64,000 nt of DNA, taken from the NCBI GenBank assembly GCA_002359495.1, contig DENB01000038.1:51962-115961 (forward strand). Direction: 5' to 3'. Below, in pieces: positions 1 through 7,398 of the stretch; the stretch's first letter is position 1; each line of letters opens with the position of its first letter. A program made the position numbers and the translations under genes. This DNA is from Enterobacteriaceae bacterium UBA2655. Lineage in GTDB: Bacteria; Pseudomonadota; Gammaproteobacteria; Enterobacterales; Enterobacteriaceae. Under the pieces are notes generated by a model. That model worked only from the letters and a program-made list of their open reading frames with translations, searched no databases and was not told the DNA's origin.

Positions 1-542
1 CCCACACGGGCAAGGCGCAGATAGCTGCGCTCGGTTTCGCCCAGCTCGCGTTTAAGCCTGGCAACGGTCGCCTGCGTCTGGTTCCATGCGCGGGTCTGTT
101 CGCTGGCGCTCATGGTGCCGCTGCGGGACAGACGGTTGTACGCGGCGAGCGTCTGGTTAATCTCGCGCCGGATGGACTGCTCGGAGCGAATACCCAGCGT
201 TTCGCGGGCCTGCGCCTGTCGGCGGTACTCCTGCAGGGCCGGGTTCATCTTCTCCTGGACACGCAGCGTCTCACCCATCTCCTGTCGCAGACGGGAGACC
301 GTTGACTGCATGCGCTGGTAAGCCCGTTCCTGCTCCCTGACCGACAGAACGCCGCTACGCTCAAGTCGGTTATAGGCCGCGACCGTGCGGCTGATTTCCC
401 GCTGGATGTTATGCTCTGAGCGTATTCCCAGCGTCTCGCGGGCGCTGGACATGCGGCGGAACTCTTCAGATAACGACCGGATTTTGGGCGTGGCGTTATC
501 CTGCACGCCAAATTTAATCTGAGTATCAAAATCACGGGCCAC
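1..542 (-). CDS. Phage tail tape measure protein, N-terminal part (cut by window edge)
   Basis: An open frame starts at a GTG at 542, preceded by an AGAGGA-type ribosome site, and runs off the window edge after about 180 codons. The product starts MARDFDTQIKFGV and is rich in Arg, Glu and Gln, with the helical, coiled-coil look of tape measure proteins. Two copies of a 78-residue unit are visible, both beginning ARETLGIRSE (about residues 34 and 112). The place directly after the gp41/42 tail-assembly-chaperone genes is where Mu-like and other myophages carry the tape measure gene. The family assignment rests on context and composition, because the C-terminal part is not in the window. Confidence 0.8.
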   Translation of the reverse strand, partial: MARDFDTQIKFGVQDNATPKIRSLSEEFRRMSSARETLGIRSEHNIQREISRTVAAYNRLERSGVLSVREQERAYQRMQSTVSRLRQEMGETLRVQEKMNPALQEYRRQAQARETLGIRSEQSIRREINQTLAAYNRLSRSGTMSASEQTRAWNQTQATVARLKRELGETERSYLRLARV

Positions 543-554
543 GGGGCAGTCCTC

Positions 555-1066
555 TTAGCGGGAAGCAGCGCTGCGTGCCCTTTTACGGGGGCGACGCAGG
601 CTGATAACGGTGCGGTTTTCCTGCCAGGCTTTGGGGTTTTCCCGGCGGGTGATGGCATCCAGCCATCCGGCCAGCTCTACAGCGCTGGCGCGTCGGATTT
701 GCTCTTCTGTGATGCCGTATCGTCCGAGCCGGATGACTGTGTACCGGTATTCGGTAAAGCGCTGCTCATGGATTTGAGCTTTTTTTTCACCTCATCGCGC
801 AGGGTGCGCAGGTAGGCATAATCCTCGGAGACCAGATTGTCGCAGAGCAACTGATAGGTAATGCTCTCAGCGGGAATGTCGCCAATCTTCGTCAGCGTGC
901 GGGCCAGCACAGCAATCGGCACGCCAGCGTCAGAGACGCCGTCTTCAATCACGGCAATCTCGTCTCCGACCGTTGCCAGACCCAGCTCCACGTTTTGGTG
1001 GAGCTTGCCATCAAACAGAATGCCGACAGGCAGTGAACCTGTGCAGGTAATGTTCCCGGACATCAT
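555..1066 (-). CDS. Tail assembly chaperone, predicted -1 frameshift fusion (gp41-gp42 type)
   Basis: This is the long form of the tail assembly chaperone. The short form ends at 677. Within it, eight A residues followed by G (minus strand, complement of 779-787) give the slippery heptamer A AAA AAG in the zero frame. A -1 slip there continues without a stop for 75 more codons to a TAA at 555-557, reading AQIHEQRFTEYRYTVIRLG onward, and ends 13 bases before the tape measure start. The total with one base re-read is 513 nt, or 170 aa. Tail chaperones G/GT of lambda and gp41/42 of Mu use programmed frameshifting, so the overlap and position fit. The shift itself is inferred and has not been shown. 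Confidence 0.75.
677..1066 (-). CDS. Phage tail assembly protein, short form (Mu gp41-like)
   Basis: A 129-residue protein beginning MMSGNITCTGSLPVGI, of the Mu gp41 tail-assembly family (Phage_TAC_7 type). It is thought to chaperone the tape measure protein during tail assembly. The ATG directly overlaps the stop of the tail tube gene. After about residue 95 the zero frame becomes Ser/Thr/Gln/Asp-rich and low in complexity, ending KSKSDAPAL. That is what is expected if the well-conserved downstream sequence lies in the -1 frame (see the fusion form at 555-1066). Confidence 0.82.
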   Translation of the reverse strand: MMSGNITCTGSLPVGILFDGKLHQNVELGLATVGDEIAVIEDGVSDAGVPIAVLARTLTKIGDIPAESITYQLLCDNLVSEDYAYLRTLRDEVKKKLKSMSSALPNTGTQSSGSDDTASQKSKSDAPAL

Positions 1067-1434
1067 TATTCCTCAATTTTATTAAGTGCAAAGGCGGTGA
1101 TGTTGATACGCGCCTCGTTATCCACGGTGTACTGCTCACCGACCTGCGTGACAAACACATCCTGATAGGTGGTGCGTTTGCCGCTGCCGAGCGGCGTCTG
1201 GGTCAGTTTTGCCCCGGCAATCTGCGCCCAGTTGACGGTGGGATCCTTTGGCACCACTGCCGTGATGGCCAGCTCCCATGTGGCGATACCCTGGGTATAA
1301 CCTTTCGCGCGGCCAGTGCTGTTCATGGTCTTGACCAGCTTTTTCCCGGTTGTCTCGGTGGGGTTGAAGTCGGTGACCTCAACCTCCACGCTGTTAACGT
1401 CCAGGACAATCGAGCCTACGTATTCAAGGGCCAT
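1066..1434 (-). CDS. Phage tail tube protein (Mu gp40/M-like)
   Basis: A 122-residue protein beginning MALEYVGSIVLDVNSVEVEV, matching the small tail tube proteins of Mu-like myophages. Many copies would stack to form the inner tube that the sheath contracts around. The start is preceded by a clear AAGGAG site. The gene lies just downstream of the sheath gene (10-nt gap) and its stop overlaps the tail assembly chaperone start. This tight order of sheath, tube, chaperone and tape measure is standard for contractile tails. Confidence 0.88.
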   Translation of the reverse strand: MALEYVGSIVLDVNSVEVEVTDFNPTETTGKKLVKTMNSTGRAKGYTQGIATWELAITAVVPKDPTVNWAQIAGAKLTQTPLGSGKRTTYQDVFVTQVGEQYTVDNEARINITAFALNKIEE

Positions 1435-1444
1435 TGTCGTCTCC

Positions 1445-2896
1445 TTACATCAGATAAATGACGGCGGCGAACACATGCAGACCCCGCACGATTGCTGCCG
1501 GAATGGTGGCCTCCGCTCGCGTGTCGTCCTGAAGGCTGCGGGTGACGGTAAGCTGGTCTTTAAGCGCATCGACGTTCTCCACAATCTCCAACTGCTCCAG
1601 CGAATACAGCACATCAAGCAGCTCGGAGCGGATACGCGCCAGACGGGCGTCCGTGAGCTTTTCTCGCGGGAAACGCTGGGTATAGCGGGTGCGGCATGCC
1701 AGACGCACATAGTCGAGTGAGCGGATAATGGTGATATCCATAAGCGACCGGTCGGTCACGCCAGCAGCATTCTTCACATAAGTGCTGACCGCGCGCACGA
1801 TACGCACCACGCTGCCGTCCACCTCAAACGGCGTCAGGCCGTTCATCAGGGCATTTTCCTGCTCGGTACGTCCCGGCCAGTTGTCCTGCGGCGTGATATC
1901 CAGCCCCTGTAGCGTCAGGGTGTTCAGCGGGCGTGCAGGATCGGATTCACTGGCCATCACCGCGCCGTAAATTGCCGCCAGCTCGCCGTTCGGCAGTGCC
2001 GAACCGGCATGCCAGCCGCAGGAAATGCGCGGTGCGTTAACCTTGCTGGTCAGCGTGGTGCCGCTGGCAAGCGTCCCGTTCCAGCCGGTAATACCCACAG
2101 CGCCGCGCTGCTCAAGCGGCCCGGAAACGTTATCCAGATACGCGGACAGCTTCGCCAGCGAATCATCGCTGGTATACGGCAGCATAATCATCGTGTGCCC
2201 GGAGGCGAATACCGCGCTGAATGCCGCATCGAGAGACGGGTCTCCCTGACCACCGCTCATTGGCGTCAGCGTGGCCGTGAGACCACTGGCGGTGATGGTG
2301 CAGGTCAGGCCGCACTCATTACCGGTACTGCCCTTGTTGCGGGCGGTCAGCACCAGCGCCTTGATTTTTGTGGGATTACCTTCACCGTCGTCAGGGCCAT
2401 CAATCTCACCCACGGTGGCGCTCAGGGGCAGATCGTCCTGCAGCGTTATTGCGCTGGCCAGTGAGGCCATCACGTCATCGGCTTTGTCTCCCTGGCTGAC
2501 AGCAACAGCAACGGTGGTGCCACAGATAGCCAGACGAACCTGACCGGAACCGCTGGCGGTGCCGTTAACCACCACCGAGCCGGTTGCCGCCACGCCCGCC
2601 TCAGCATCATCCAGCCCGACTACGGTCAGCTGAATGTACTGGTTTGCCTTGATCGCCGCGCGGGCCATACGATGCGCCTGTGAGCCACGCCCGAAGTACA
2701 GCGCCGCCTCATCGTCGCTGAAGACATTCACCGGGGTGAGAACTTCAGCAGCGGTTGTCTGCGTCAGACGCTGGGCAATAATCAGCAGCTTCTGGTCGTT
2801 GGTGGCCAGCGCACGTGAGGCCAGCGTAGTGTTGAACGCGAAATAAGCGCCGGGCTTATAAATCGGGTTCGGAATAGTTGTAATATCCATAGTCAT
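1445..2896 (-). CDS. Phage tail sheath protein (Mu gpL-like)
   Basis: A 483-residue contractile tail sheath subunit. The N-terminal region contains IPNPIYKPGAYFAFN. The middle region has the subtilisin-like sheath fold sequence (HTMIMLPYTSDDSLAKLSAYLDN in two parts) and the C-terminal half carries conserved sheath elements such as VRIVRAVSTYV and the LRLACRTRYTQRFPREKL region. The length fits Mu gpL (about 495 aa). The ATG overlaps the preceding DUF2635 stop as ATGA, which suggests translational coupling. A second ATG two codons later is an alternative start. Confidence 0.93.
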   Translation of the reverse strand: MTMDITTIPNPIYKPGAYFAFNTTLASRALATNDQKLLIIAQRLTQTTAAEVLTPVNVFSDDEAALYFGRGSQAHRMARAAIKANQYIQLTVVGLDDAEAGVAATGSVVVNGTASGSGQVRLAICGTTVAVAVSQGDKADDVMASLASAITLQDDLPLSATVGEIDGPDDGEGNPTKIKALVLTARNKGSTGNECGLTCTITASGLTATLTPMSGGQGDPSLDAAFSAVFASGHTMIMLPYTSDDSLAKLSAYLDNVSGPLEQRGAVGITGWNGTLASGTTLTSKVNAPRISCGWHAGSALPNGELAAIYGAVMASESDPARPLNTLTLQGLDITPQDNWPGRTEQENALMNGLTPFEVDGSVVRIVRAVSTYVKNAAGVTDRSLMDITIIRSLDYVRLACRTRYTQRFPREKLTDARLARIRSELLDVLYSLEQLEIVENVDALKDQLTVTRSLQDDTRAEATIPAAIVRGLHVFAAVIYLM

Positions 2897-3150
2897 TTAT
2901 CCGCCTTAGCTGCCGAAGCAGCAGGTTTATCTGCGGTTTTATCTGCGGTTTTATCGGACGGTTTTGCGTTAGCAGCCTCGGTTTCAGCGGGTTTAGCTGG
3001 CTCGGCATACGGCAACAGATCGCCATCCCTTAGACGGCGCAGCCAGTAGGCCGTCTCCGGTACGTCCACAGCCTCTTTGTCCGTGATGTAACGGTCAGGT
3101 CGGCCTTCCACCGGCACCTGAATACCCTGGCGGGCAATTACCTTAATCAT
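2893..3150 (-). CDS. DUF2635 family phage protein (Mu gp38-like)
   Basis: An 85-residue protein starting MIKVIARQGIQVPVEGRPDR. The N-terminal 50 residues match the DUF2635 family, found just upstream of the sheath gene in Mu-like phages. The C-terminal 35 residues form a low-complexity Ala/Lys/Asp/Thr/Pro tail with the repeats KTADKTADKPA. A 12-base unit is tandemly repeated in the DNA around 2929-2955. The start at 3150 was chosen over longer in-frame extensions because it overlaps the previous stop by only eight bases, as elsewhere in this operon. Its molecular role is unknown to me. Confidence 0.85.
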   Translation of the reverse strand: MIKVIARQGIQVPVEGRPDRYITDKEAVDVPETAYWLRRLRDGDLLPYAEPAKPAETEAANAKPSDKTADKTADKPAASAAKADK

Positions 3151-3793
3151 CGTTGTCAGTCCTGTTATGCATGATATCTTCGGCGACCGGGTCAGCCACG
3201 CCGGGCTGGAAATAGGCCATGCGGGTGCTCTCATGCCACGGCAGCGGTTTTTCGATGCGCCCCTTCCAGCGAACAAAGTCAGCGTCGTCATCGGTCGGCA
3301 GCTCCGGTGCAGGCCAGTGGCCGTTATCCAGTGCATCCTCCATCCACTGCGTGCTGAATACGCACTCGTAGAGCGCCACGCCTTTATCGTTAAACGCCTG
3401 CCCGGCTACGGGGCGCACGCCTTCAGGCTTCAGATAATCAATCTCCAGCCCCAAATCCTGCCCGGTGAGCAGGCGGCGCACGCTGCGAATGAGGCGATAG
3501 CATCCCGGCTCTTCAGCCCCCGGTCCGCCGTGGCGGAGCGCCTCATTGCTACGCAGGTTGTAATCCACGACAAAGACGCTGAAGCGACCGGTGACGAGGA
3601 AGCGGCGGCGGGAGTTGTCATGTGCCCGGCTGTTAGTGATGCCTGAAAACACCACGCACACGCCGGGGAGCTGCCGCAGTGCCACGCCGATGTCGGTGGC
3701 CAGCACGTTCCATGTCACTACAGGGTTGTTGACCATCCGGCCCAGCCCCTGCTGTAGGCGTTCACACAGCACTTTTTCGATGGTGGTAATCAT
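3143..3793 (-). CDS. DUF1834 family tail protein (Mu gp37-like)
   Basis: A 216-residue protein of the Mu gp37 (DUF1834) family, starting MITTIEKVLCERLQQGLG. The family is thought to contribute to tail terminator or head-tail completion functions, but this is family-level knowledge that nothing in this sequence shows. The ATG is immediately adjacent to the stop of the gp36-like gene (shared base at 3793) and the 3' end overlaps DUF2635. Gene order gp36-gp37-gp38-sheath matches Mu. Confidence 0.85.
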   Translation of the reverse strand: MITTIEKVLCERLQQGLGRMVNNPVVTWNVLATDIGVALRQLPGVCVVFSGITNSRAHDNSRRRFLVTGRFSVFVVDYNLRSNEALRHGGPGAEEPGCYRLIRSVRRLLTGQDLGLEIDYLKPEGVRPVAGQAFNDKGVALYECVFSTQWMEDALDNGHWPAPELPTDDDADFVRWKGRIEKPLPWHESTRMAYFQPGVADPVAEDIMHNRTDNDD

Positions 3794-4233
3794 CAGTACG
3801 CCCCTCCACCCGTGCGGTTACGGCTCCACAGATCGTCGCCACCGGAATAAAACTCGACGGTCGGTGTCGAGGCGTCGACGGTGCCGCCGTTCTCCGGGTT
3901 TGAGCCGATACCGGCTTTGCCGCTGGCAACCAGCTTCAGCCAGCTGATAGCATCCTCGTAGCGCAGGCGGATCACTTCGTTGCAGGTATGCTCGTTACCG
4001 GTCAGCAGATAACGGGCAATATCGCAGCAGTAATCACGCAGCGCATCGGGCACCTGCCGCAGCGGAAGGCGATAACGGGCACCGATATACGCATCAATCC
4101 TGCCGCTCGCCGACCGGAGGTGGCGGGCGAGACGCTCATCATCCGCCTCATCACTGTTCCATGGCGCTGAAACGCTGACCGCATCACGCTCTGTGAAATA
4201 GGTTTTGTAGTCCTCCGGGGTGGCGTAGCTCAT
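3793..4233 (-). CDS. DUF1320 family protein (Mu gp36-like)
   Basis: A 146-residue protein starting MSYATPEDYKTYFTERDAV, of the Mu gp36 (DUF1320) family. The conserved segment with SGRIDAYIGARYRLPL and DALRDYCCDIARYLL is typical of head-tail connector-type proteins in Mu-like phages. It lies two bases downstream of the capsid gene. The position between the major capsid and tail genes supports a connector role, which is an inference from synteny. Confidence 0.87.
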   Translation of the reverse strand: MSYATPEDYKTYFTERDAVSVSAPWNSDEADDERLARHLRSASGRIDAYIGARYRLPLRQVPDALRDYCCDIARYLLTGNEHTCNEVIRLRYEDAISWLKLVASGKAGIGSNPENGGTVDASTPTVEFYSGGDDLWSRNRTGGGAY

Positions 4234-4235
4234 GG

Positions 4236-5147
4236 TCAGTTACCTTTGCCGTTAGAGCCGTAAGCCATCTGCCAGTAACCGAACGCAGCGGCACCGCGAG
4301 ACTCAACACCGTATTTATACTCAGCCCGCATAAAGACGTCGTCCGAGTCCATATTGGTATGGGAGACAAAGTCCGGGGATTCACGCTCCTGGAAGATAAG
4401 CGGCTTTAGCACCTTGGTGGTGTCAAGGAGATACCACTCGGTATCGGTTTTCAGATCCTGAATCACCAGCACTTCCGCAGAGCCTTTGTAGAGGTTTGGC
4501 TTACCATCTTCCAGGCGTTCAGCAGTCATCAGCGTCCTGGCGACATCTTCCAGCGCCGGAGGGACAACCAGGACATCCGGGGTGATGTTCAGCGGACGGT
4601 CGTGGCGGTCTTTCAGCTTTTTCATACTGGTGCGGGCCGCACCAAAGGACGCTTTCGCTTCAGCCTGAGACGCAACGGACAGCGGTGCCTTGCCCATGTT
4701 GCTGTAGGTTTTGTCACCAATAACGTGTTTATCACTGAAGAACGGCTGACCATCGTAAGCCTTCTCGGTGAAACCTTTGGTCAGTAGCTCAAAGACAATT
4801 TCATGCGGCCACATCGCCGCGCTCTCGCCAGCACCCGCAGCCTGAATGCCGTAGATACCCAACTGGTCATCCTTGATGTGGTTGCGCTTGACGACAACCG
4901 TGGCCTCAAAATCCTTGTTCGGTACGGTAAAGTCCTGTTTCAGCAGCTTGGTCAGTTGCTTCTCACCAATCCACTCGCGCATCTTGGGGAACATCTCCAG
5001 CCACGCGTAGTAGTTCGCCGCCCCCGTGGAAGGGATGCGGGTTGCCACGCGCTGCCACTGGGGCTTACCCAGCGTCAGGCCGCCCTGAAACGACTTTTTG
5101 AGGTTCAGAAATAGCACGCTGAGATTGGCTTTGTTGATTGCAGCCAT
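4236..5147 (-). CDS. Major head (capsid) subunit, Mu gpT-like
   Basis: A 303-residue major capsid protein. The start MAAINKANLSVLFLNLKKSF and the YYAWLEMFPKMREWIGEK segment match the Mu gpT family (Mu gpT is 305 aa). It builds the icosahedral shell after protease and scaffold action. It follows the decoration-protein candidate by 17 nt and is preceded by an AAGGAAAAT-type ribosome site. Length and order (protease, small head protein, capsid) fit an intact late operon. Confidence 0.93.
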   Translation of the reverse strand: MAAINKANLSVLFLNLKKSFQGGLTLGKPQWQRVATRIPSTGAANYYAWLEMFPKMREWIGEKQLTKLLKQDFTVPNKDFEATVVVKRNHIKDDQLGIYGIQAAGAGESAAMWPHEIVFELLTKGFTEKAYDGQPFFSDKHVIGDKTYSNMGKAPLSVASQAEAKASFGAARTSMKKLKDRHDRPLNITPDVLVVPPALEDVARTLMTAERLEDGKPNLYKGSAEVLVIQDLKTDTEWYLLDTTKVLKPLIFQERESPDFVSHTNMDSDDVFMRAEYKYGVESRGAAAFGYWQMAYGSNGKGN

Positions 5148-5164
5148 AATATTTTCCTTATAAA

Positions 5165-5596
5165 TCAGTAAATCCAGACGCCGTCACTTTCGATCAGGAT
5201 GATTTTCCCTGCGCTGCTGCGGGTCGCTTCACCTGCAGGCGTCTCGCCTTCAGCAGGCGTACCGCCATTTTCAGCAGACAGCGTCTGGTTATCGACGATG
5301 TAAGCGCGGCTGAGCAGACTAGCCTGAGTGATGGTGCCATCGCTGGCCCACTTGAACGCTTTGTTGGCGCGAACGTTGATAAGCTGCGCCCCGTCTTCAC
5401 CGGCGCTGTTATCCACGGACTCGTCGGCACAGCCCGCATATTTCAGGGTGGCATCCTCCTTGCCATTGACGGCAAAGCCGGCCGCGTTTACACAGACGAT
5501 GGCTCCCATCGGGATAACTTCGCCTTTGGCAACGGGCACCGGCACCAGAATGCAGTCGCGCCATGCCGTGTCGCGGGGTTCAGTGATAGCGGTCAT
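5165..5596 (-). CDS. Putative head decoration/cement protein (Mu gp33-like position)
   Basis: A 143-residue protein starting MTAITEPRDTAWRDCILVPV. It is predicted to be mostly beta and has conserved small-protein features of DUF2190-like capsid cement proteins (AKGEVIPMGAIVCVNAAGFA, LKYAGCADESVDNSAG). It sits between protease/scaffold and major capsid, the place of gp33 in Mu. The ATG overlaps the preceding stop (ATGA). The decoration role is inferred from position and fold type, since no diagnostic motif exists. Confidence 0.68.
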   Translation of the reverse strand: MTAITEPRDTAWRDCILVPVPVAKGEVIPMGAIVCVNAAGFAVNGKEDATLKYAGCADESVDNSAGEDGAQLINVRANKAFKWASDGTITQASLLSRAYIVDNQTLSAENGGTPAEGETPAGEATRSSAGKIILIESDGVWIY

Positions 5597-6672
5597 TTTT
5601 TCTCTCCGGTCAGGTCTTCAGCGGTATTACCGAACTGGCTGCAGATAGCCAGCTGCTCGGCGGTCAGTTCGACGCTATTGTCCCGGCCACCCTCAAAAGT
5701 CATACCGTCAGACTGCAGCTGTGACAGAGCTTTGATGGGCTTACGGGTGCTGATCATCTTTTCCATCAGCGCATAGTTGCTCTTGCCCAGTTCGCGCAGG
5801 TTGTCTTCATCCGCACCTTTCATCACGCGCCCGTCACTCAGGGCGGCGGTCAGCAGGGTCTCGACCTTGTCGCCCTGAATCTGAGAGGACAAAGAGGCCA
5901 GTTCATTACGGAGATCGTCCACCACGGCCACAGGCACAAATTTGGTGGGGTCAGGCGCACCGGTCTGTGCGGCAGACAGGGCGGCAATTTTCGTCTGACC
6001 TTCCTGAATGGCCTGGTCTTTTGAGGTCAACTGTGCCTTATGAGCATCAATCAGCGCACCGATGCTGGAGCAGTTGGCCTCCCTGAGCTGATTGTTCTGC
6101 AGGTCTTCCAGTGCGGTCTGAATAGCCGCCTCATCAGCCTCCTGCTTCAGCCCCATGATGGCGCAGAGGGCGAGACGCAAATTTTCGTTCATCGGTTTTT
6201 CTCCGTTATCAAAAAACATTAAGGACGCCGCCACCTGACGCATCCCGTCCAGCACCGGCATATTAGTGAGCGCGGCGTTGACCAACTCCCGCACGTTTCC
6301 CTGCTCGTCATAGCGGAAGGTCGGCGATACATAGCGGTATTCATCAGCCTGAATCAGCGAGGCGGCACGTTCAGTCCACTTGACGTCAGCAAACAGGCCT
6401 TCACCCTCCACCCAGGTCAGAGACTTGAACCAGCCTGACGCAGGCACCGGGCCACTGGCCTGTGGGGCATTCAGGGACTGGTGCTCATAGTCAAACTGGT
6501 AGTCATTCACCCGGCTGTTGGCGGCATCAATCAGACGCTGTGCCAGTGAGGCGTCCAGGAACCAACGCTGACCACCTGACGGCGCACCAAACCAGCCAGC
6601 CGGAAACAGCTGAATGCGAGCGGTGTTGTCCTTGTTGATGCCTGAAAGTGAGGCGGTGGCGAGCTTCCACAT
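5593..6672 (-). CDS. Phage head maturation protease / scaffold (Mu gpI-like)
   Basis: A 359-residue protein of the Mu gpI family (361 aa in Mu). The N-terminal half is the protease, with IQLFPAGWFGAPSGG, a conserved DYEHQSLNAPQASGPVP segment carrying the likely catalytic histidine, and the VSPTFRYDEQG strand. The C-terminal half is helical and charged (ALEDLQNNQLREANCSS, TSKDQAIQEGQTKIAAL), as in the scaffold part. Start 6672 (ATG) was preferred to a TTG nine codons upstream because it gives the family length. The gene opens the head operon after a 250-nt non-coding gap with a terminator and a late-promoter candidate. In Mu an internal start yields a separate scaffold (gpZ); this is not demonstrable here. 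Confidence 0.88.
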   Translation of the reverse strand: MWKLATASLSGINKDNTARIQLFPAGWFGAPSGGQRWFLDASLAQRLIDAANSRVNDYQFDYEHQSLNAPQASGPVPASGWFKSLTWVEGEGLFADVKWTERAASLIQADEYRYVSPTFRYDEQGNVRELVNAALTNMPVLDGMRQVAASLMFFDNGEKPMNENLRLALCAIMGLKQEADEAAIQTALEDLQNNQLREANCSSIGALIDAHKAQLTSKDQAIQEGQTKIAALSAAQTGAPDPTKFVPVAVVDDLRNELASLSSQIQGDKVETLLTAALSDGRVMKGADEDNLRELGKSNYALMEKMISTRKPIKALSQLQSDGMTFEGGRDNSVELTAEQLAICSQFGNTAEDLTGEKK

Positions 6673-6708
6673 CGGTGTATTGCGTCCTGAAACTGTCAAA
6701 GTGAGGAC

Positions 6709-6757
6709 AGGATAGGCTGCAGGCTAAATGCCCGACAGTTACAGGGGTGAAGCGGTA
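6709..6757 (-). promoter_or_regulatory. Candidate activator-dependent late promoter (PI-like)
   Basis: The 18-bp motif TACCGCTTCACCCCTGTA (minus strand, 6740-6757) differs by one base from the copy upstream of the endolysin gene at 14296-14313. A weak -10-like hexamer, TATCCT, begins 25 bases after the motif, and the endolysin copy has CACAAT at the same distance. Mu has C-dependent promoters at the corresponding places (Plys and PI). The assignment is inferred from this match and from position. Confidence 0.55.
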
Positions 6758-6890
6758 AGAACAGGGGGAGGAATCAGGGGATTAAGACAGTAACACCGTG
6801 GCTGCATGGCGCAACCCCGTTTAAAACCCGTTTAAATCGCGCAAAATGGCGATAAAACAATGCAGAGGTATACGTTACCCCCGAAAGCGG

Positions 6891-6916
6891 AAAAACGCCA
6901 CAACGGCCTTTTGTGG
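6891..6916 (-). terminator. Rho-independent terminator after the gpG gene
   Basis: On the minus strand a CCACAA/TTGTGG stem with a 7-base loop is followed by CGTTTTT. It begins just beyond the gpG-like stop at 6922, so it would end the terminase-portal-gpG transcript ahead of the late promoter that serves the protease/capsid genes. Confidence 0.65.
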
Positions 6917-6921
6917 GCTTA

Positions 6922-7398
6922 TCAGCCCTCCCCGCCAAGATGGTCAATGACCGCCTGGCGGATGGCGTCGTTATCATCATCCGTCAGGCTGAGGAAAGGA
7001 CGGGCCGGAATATCTGAACCAGGGTGGTTAACCTGACTCGCAAAGCGTCCGTTAAAGTACAGCGCTTTTTTGTTTCGGGGCCGGATGATGTGAGGGCGGG
7101 TTTTCCCGCCCATCTGGTGGATTCGGGCATAGACCACATTGGTGCCCACCACCGCCTGATCGTTATCGGCGAACGGCTCAATTGAGCCGTGCAGGCGTCC
7201 GGTCCTCATCAGCGGCTTGCCGTCTCGATATTTAAGCGGCTTCCACGCCGGACGCCCGCCCTGAACAAAGTTCTCATCCACCGCATCGAGCATGATACCC
7301 GCGACCTTATTCATCAGCGGCTCACGGTGCTGGCAACGTGCGGCCAGCTTGTTGAGCCAGTCGCGGAACTCGTCAGAAATATCGATATCGAGCTTCAT
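6922..7398 (-). CDS. Phage virion morphogenesis protein (Mu gpG-like)
   Basis: A 158-residue protein starting MKLDIDISDEFRDWLNKLA, of the phage virion morphogenesis (Mu gpG / P2 tail completion S-like) family. Family signatures include LMRTGRLHGSIEPF, VVGTNVVYARIHQMGG and the terminal IPARPFLSLTDDD region. It is needed to finish heads or tails, depending on the phage. The ATG overlaps the previous stop (ATGA). It is the last gene before a terminator. Confidence 0.9.
   Translation of the reverse strand: MKLDIDISDEFRDWLNKLAARCQHREPLMNKVAGIMLDAVDENFVQGGRPAWKPLKYRDGKPLMRTGRLHGSIEPFADNDQAVVGTNVVYARIHQMGGKTRPHIIRPRNKKALYFNGRFASQVNHPGSDIPARPFLSLTDDDNDAIRQAVIDHLGGEG

Noticed and set aside
245..658. 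A 137-codon frame on the minus strand overlapping the tape measure and chaperone genes
   Set aside because: It is in the wrong frame relative to both better candidates and reads as a basic Arg/Ser/Pro-rich shadow.
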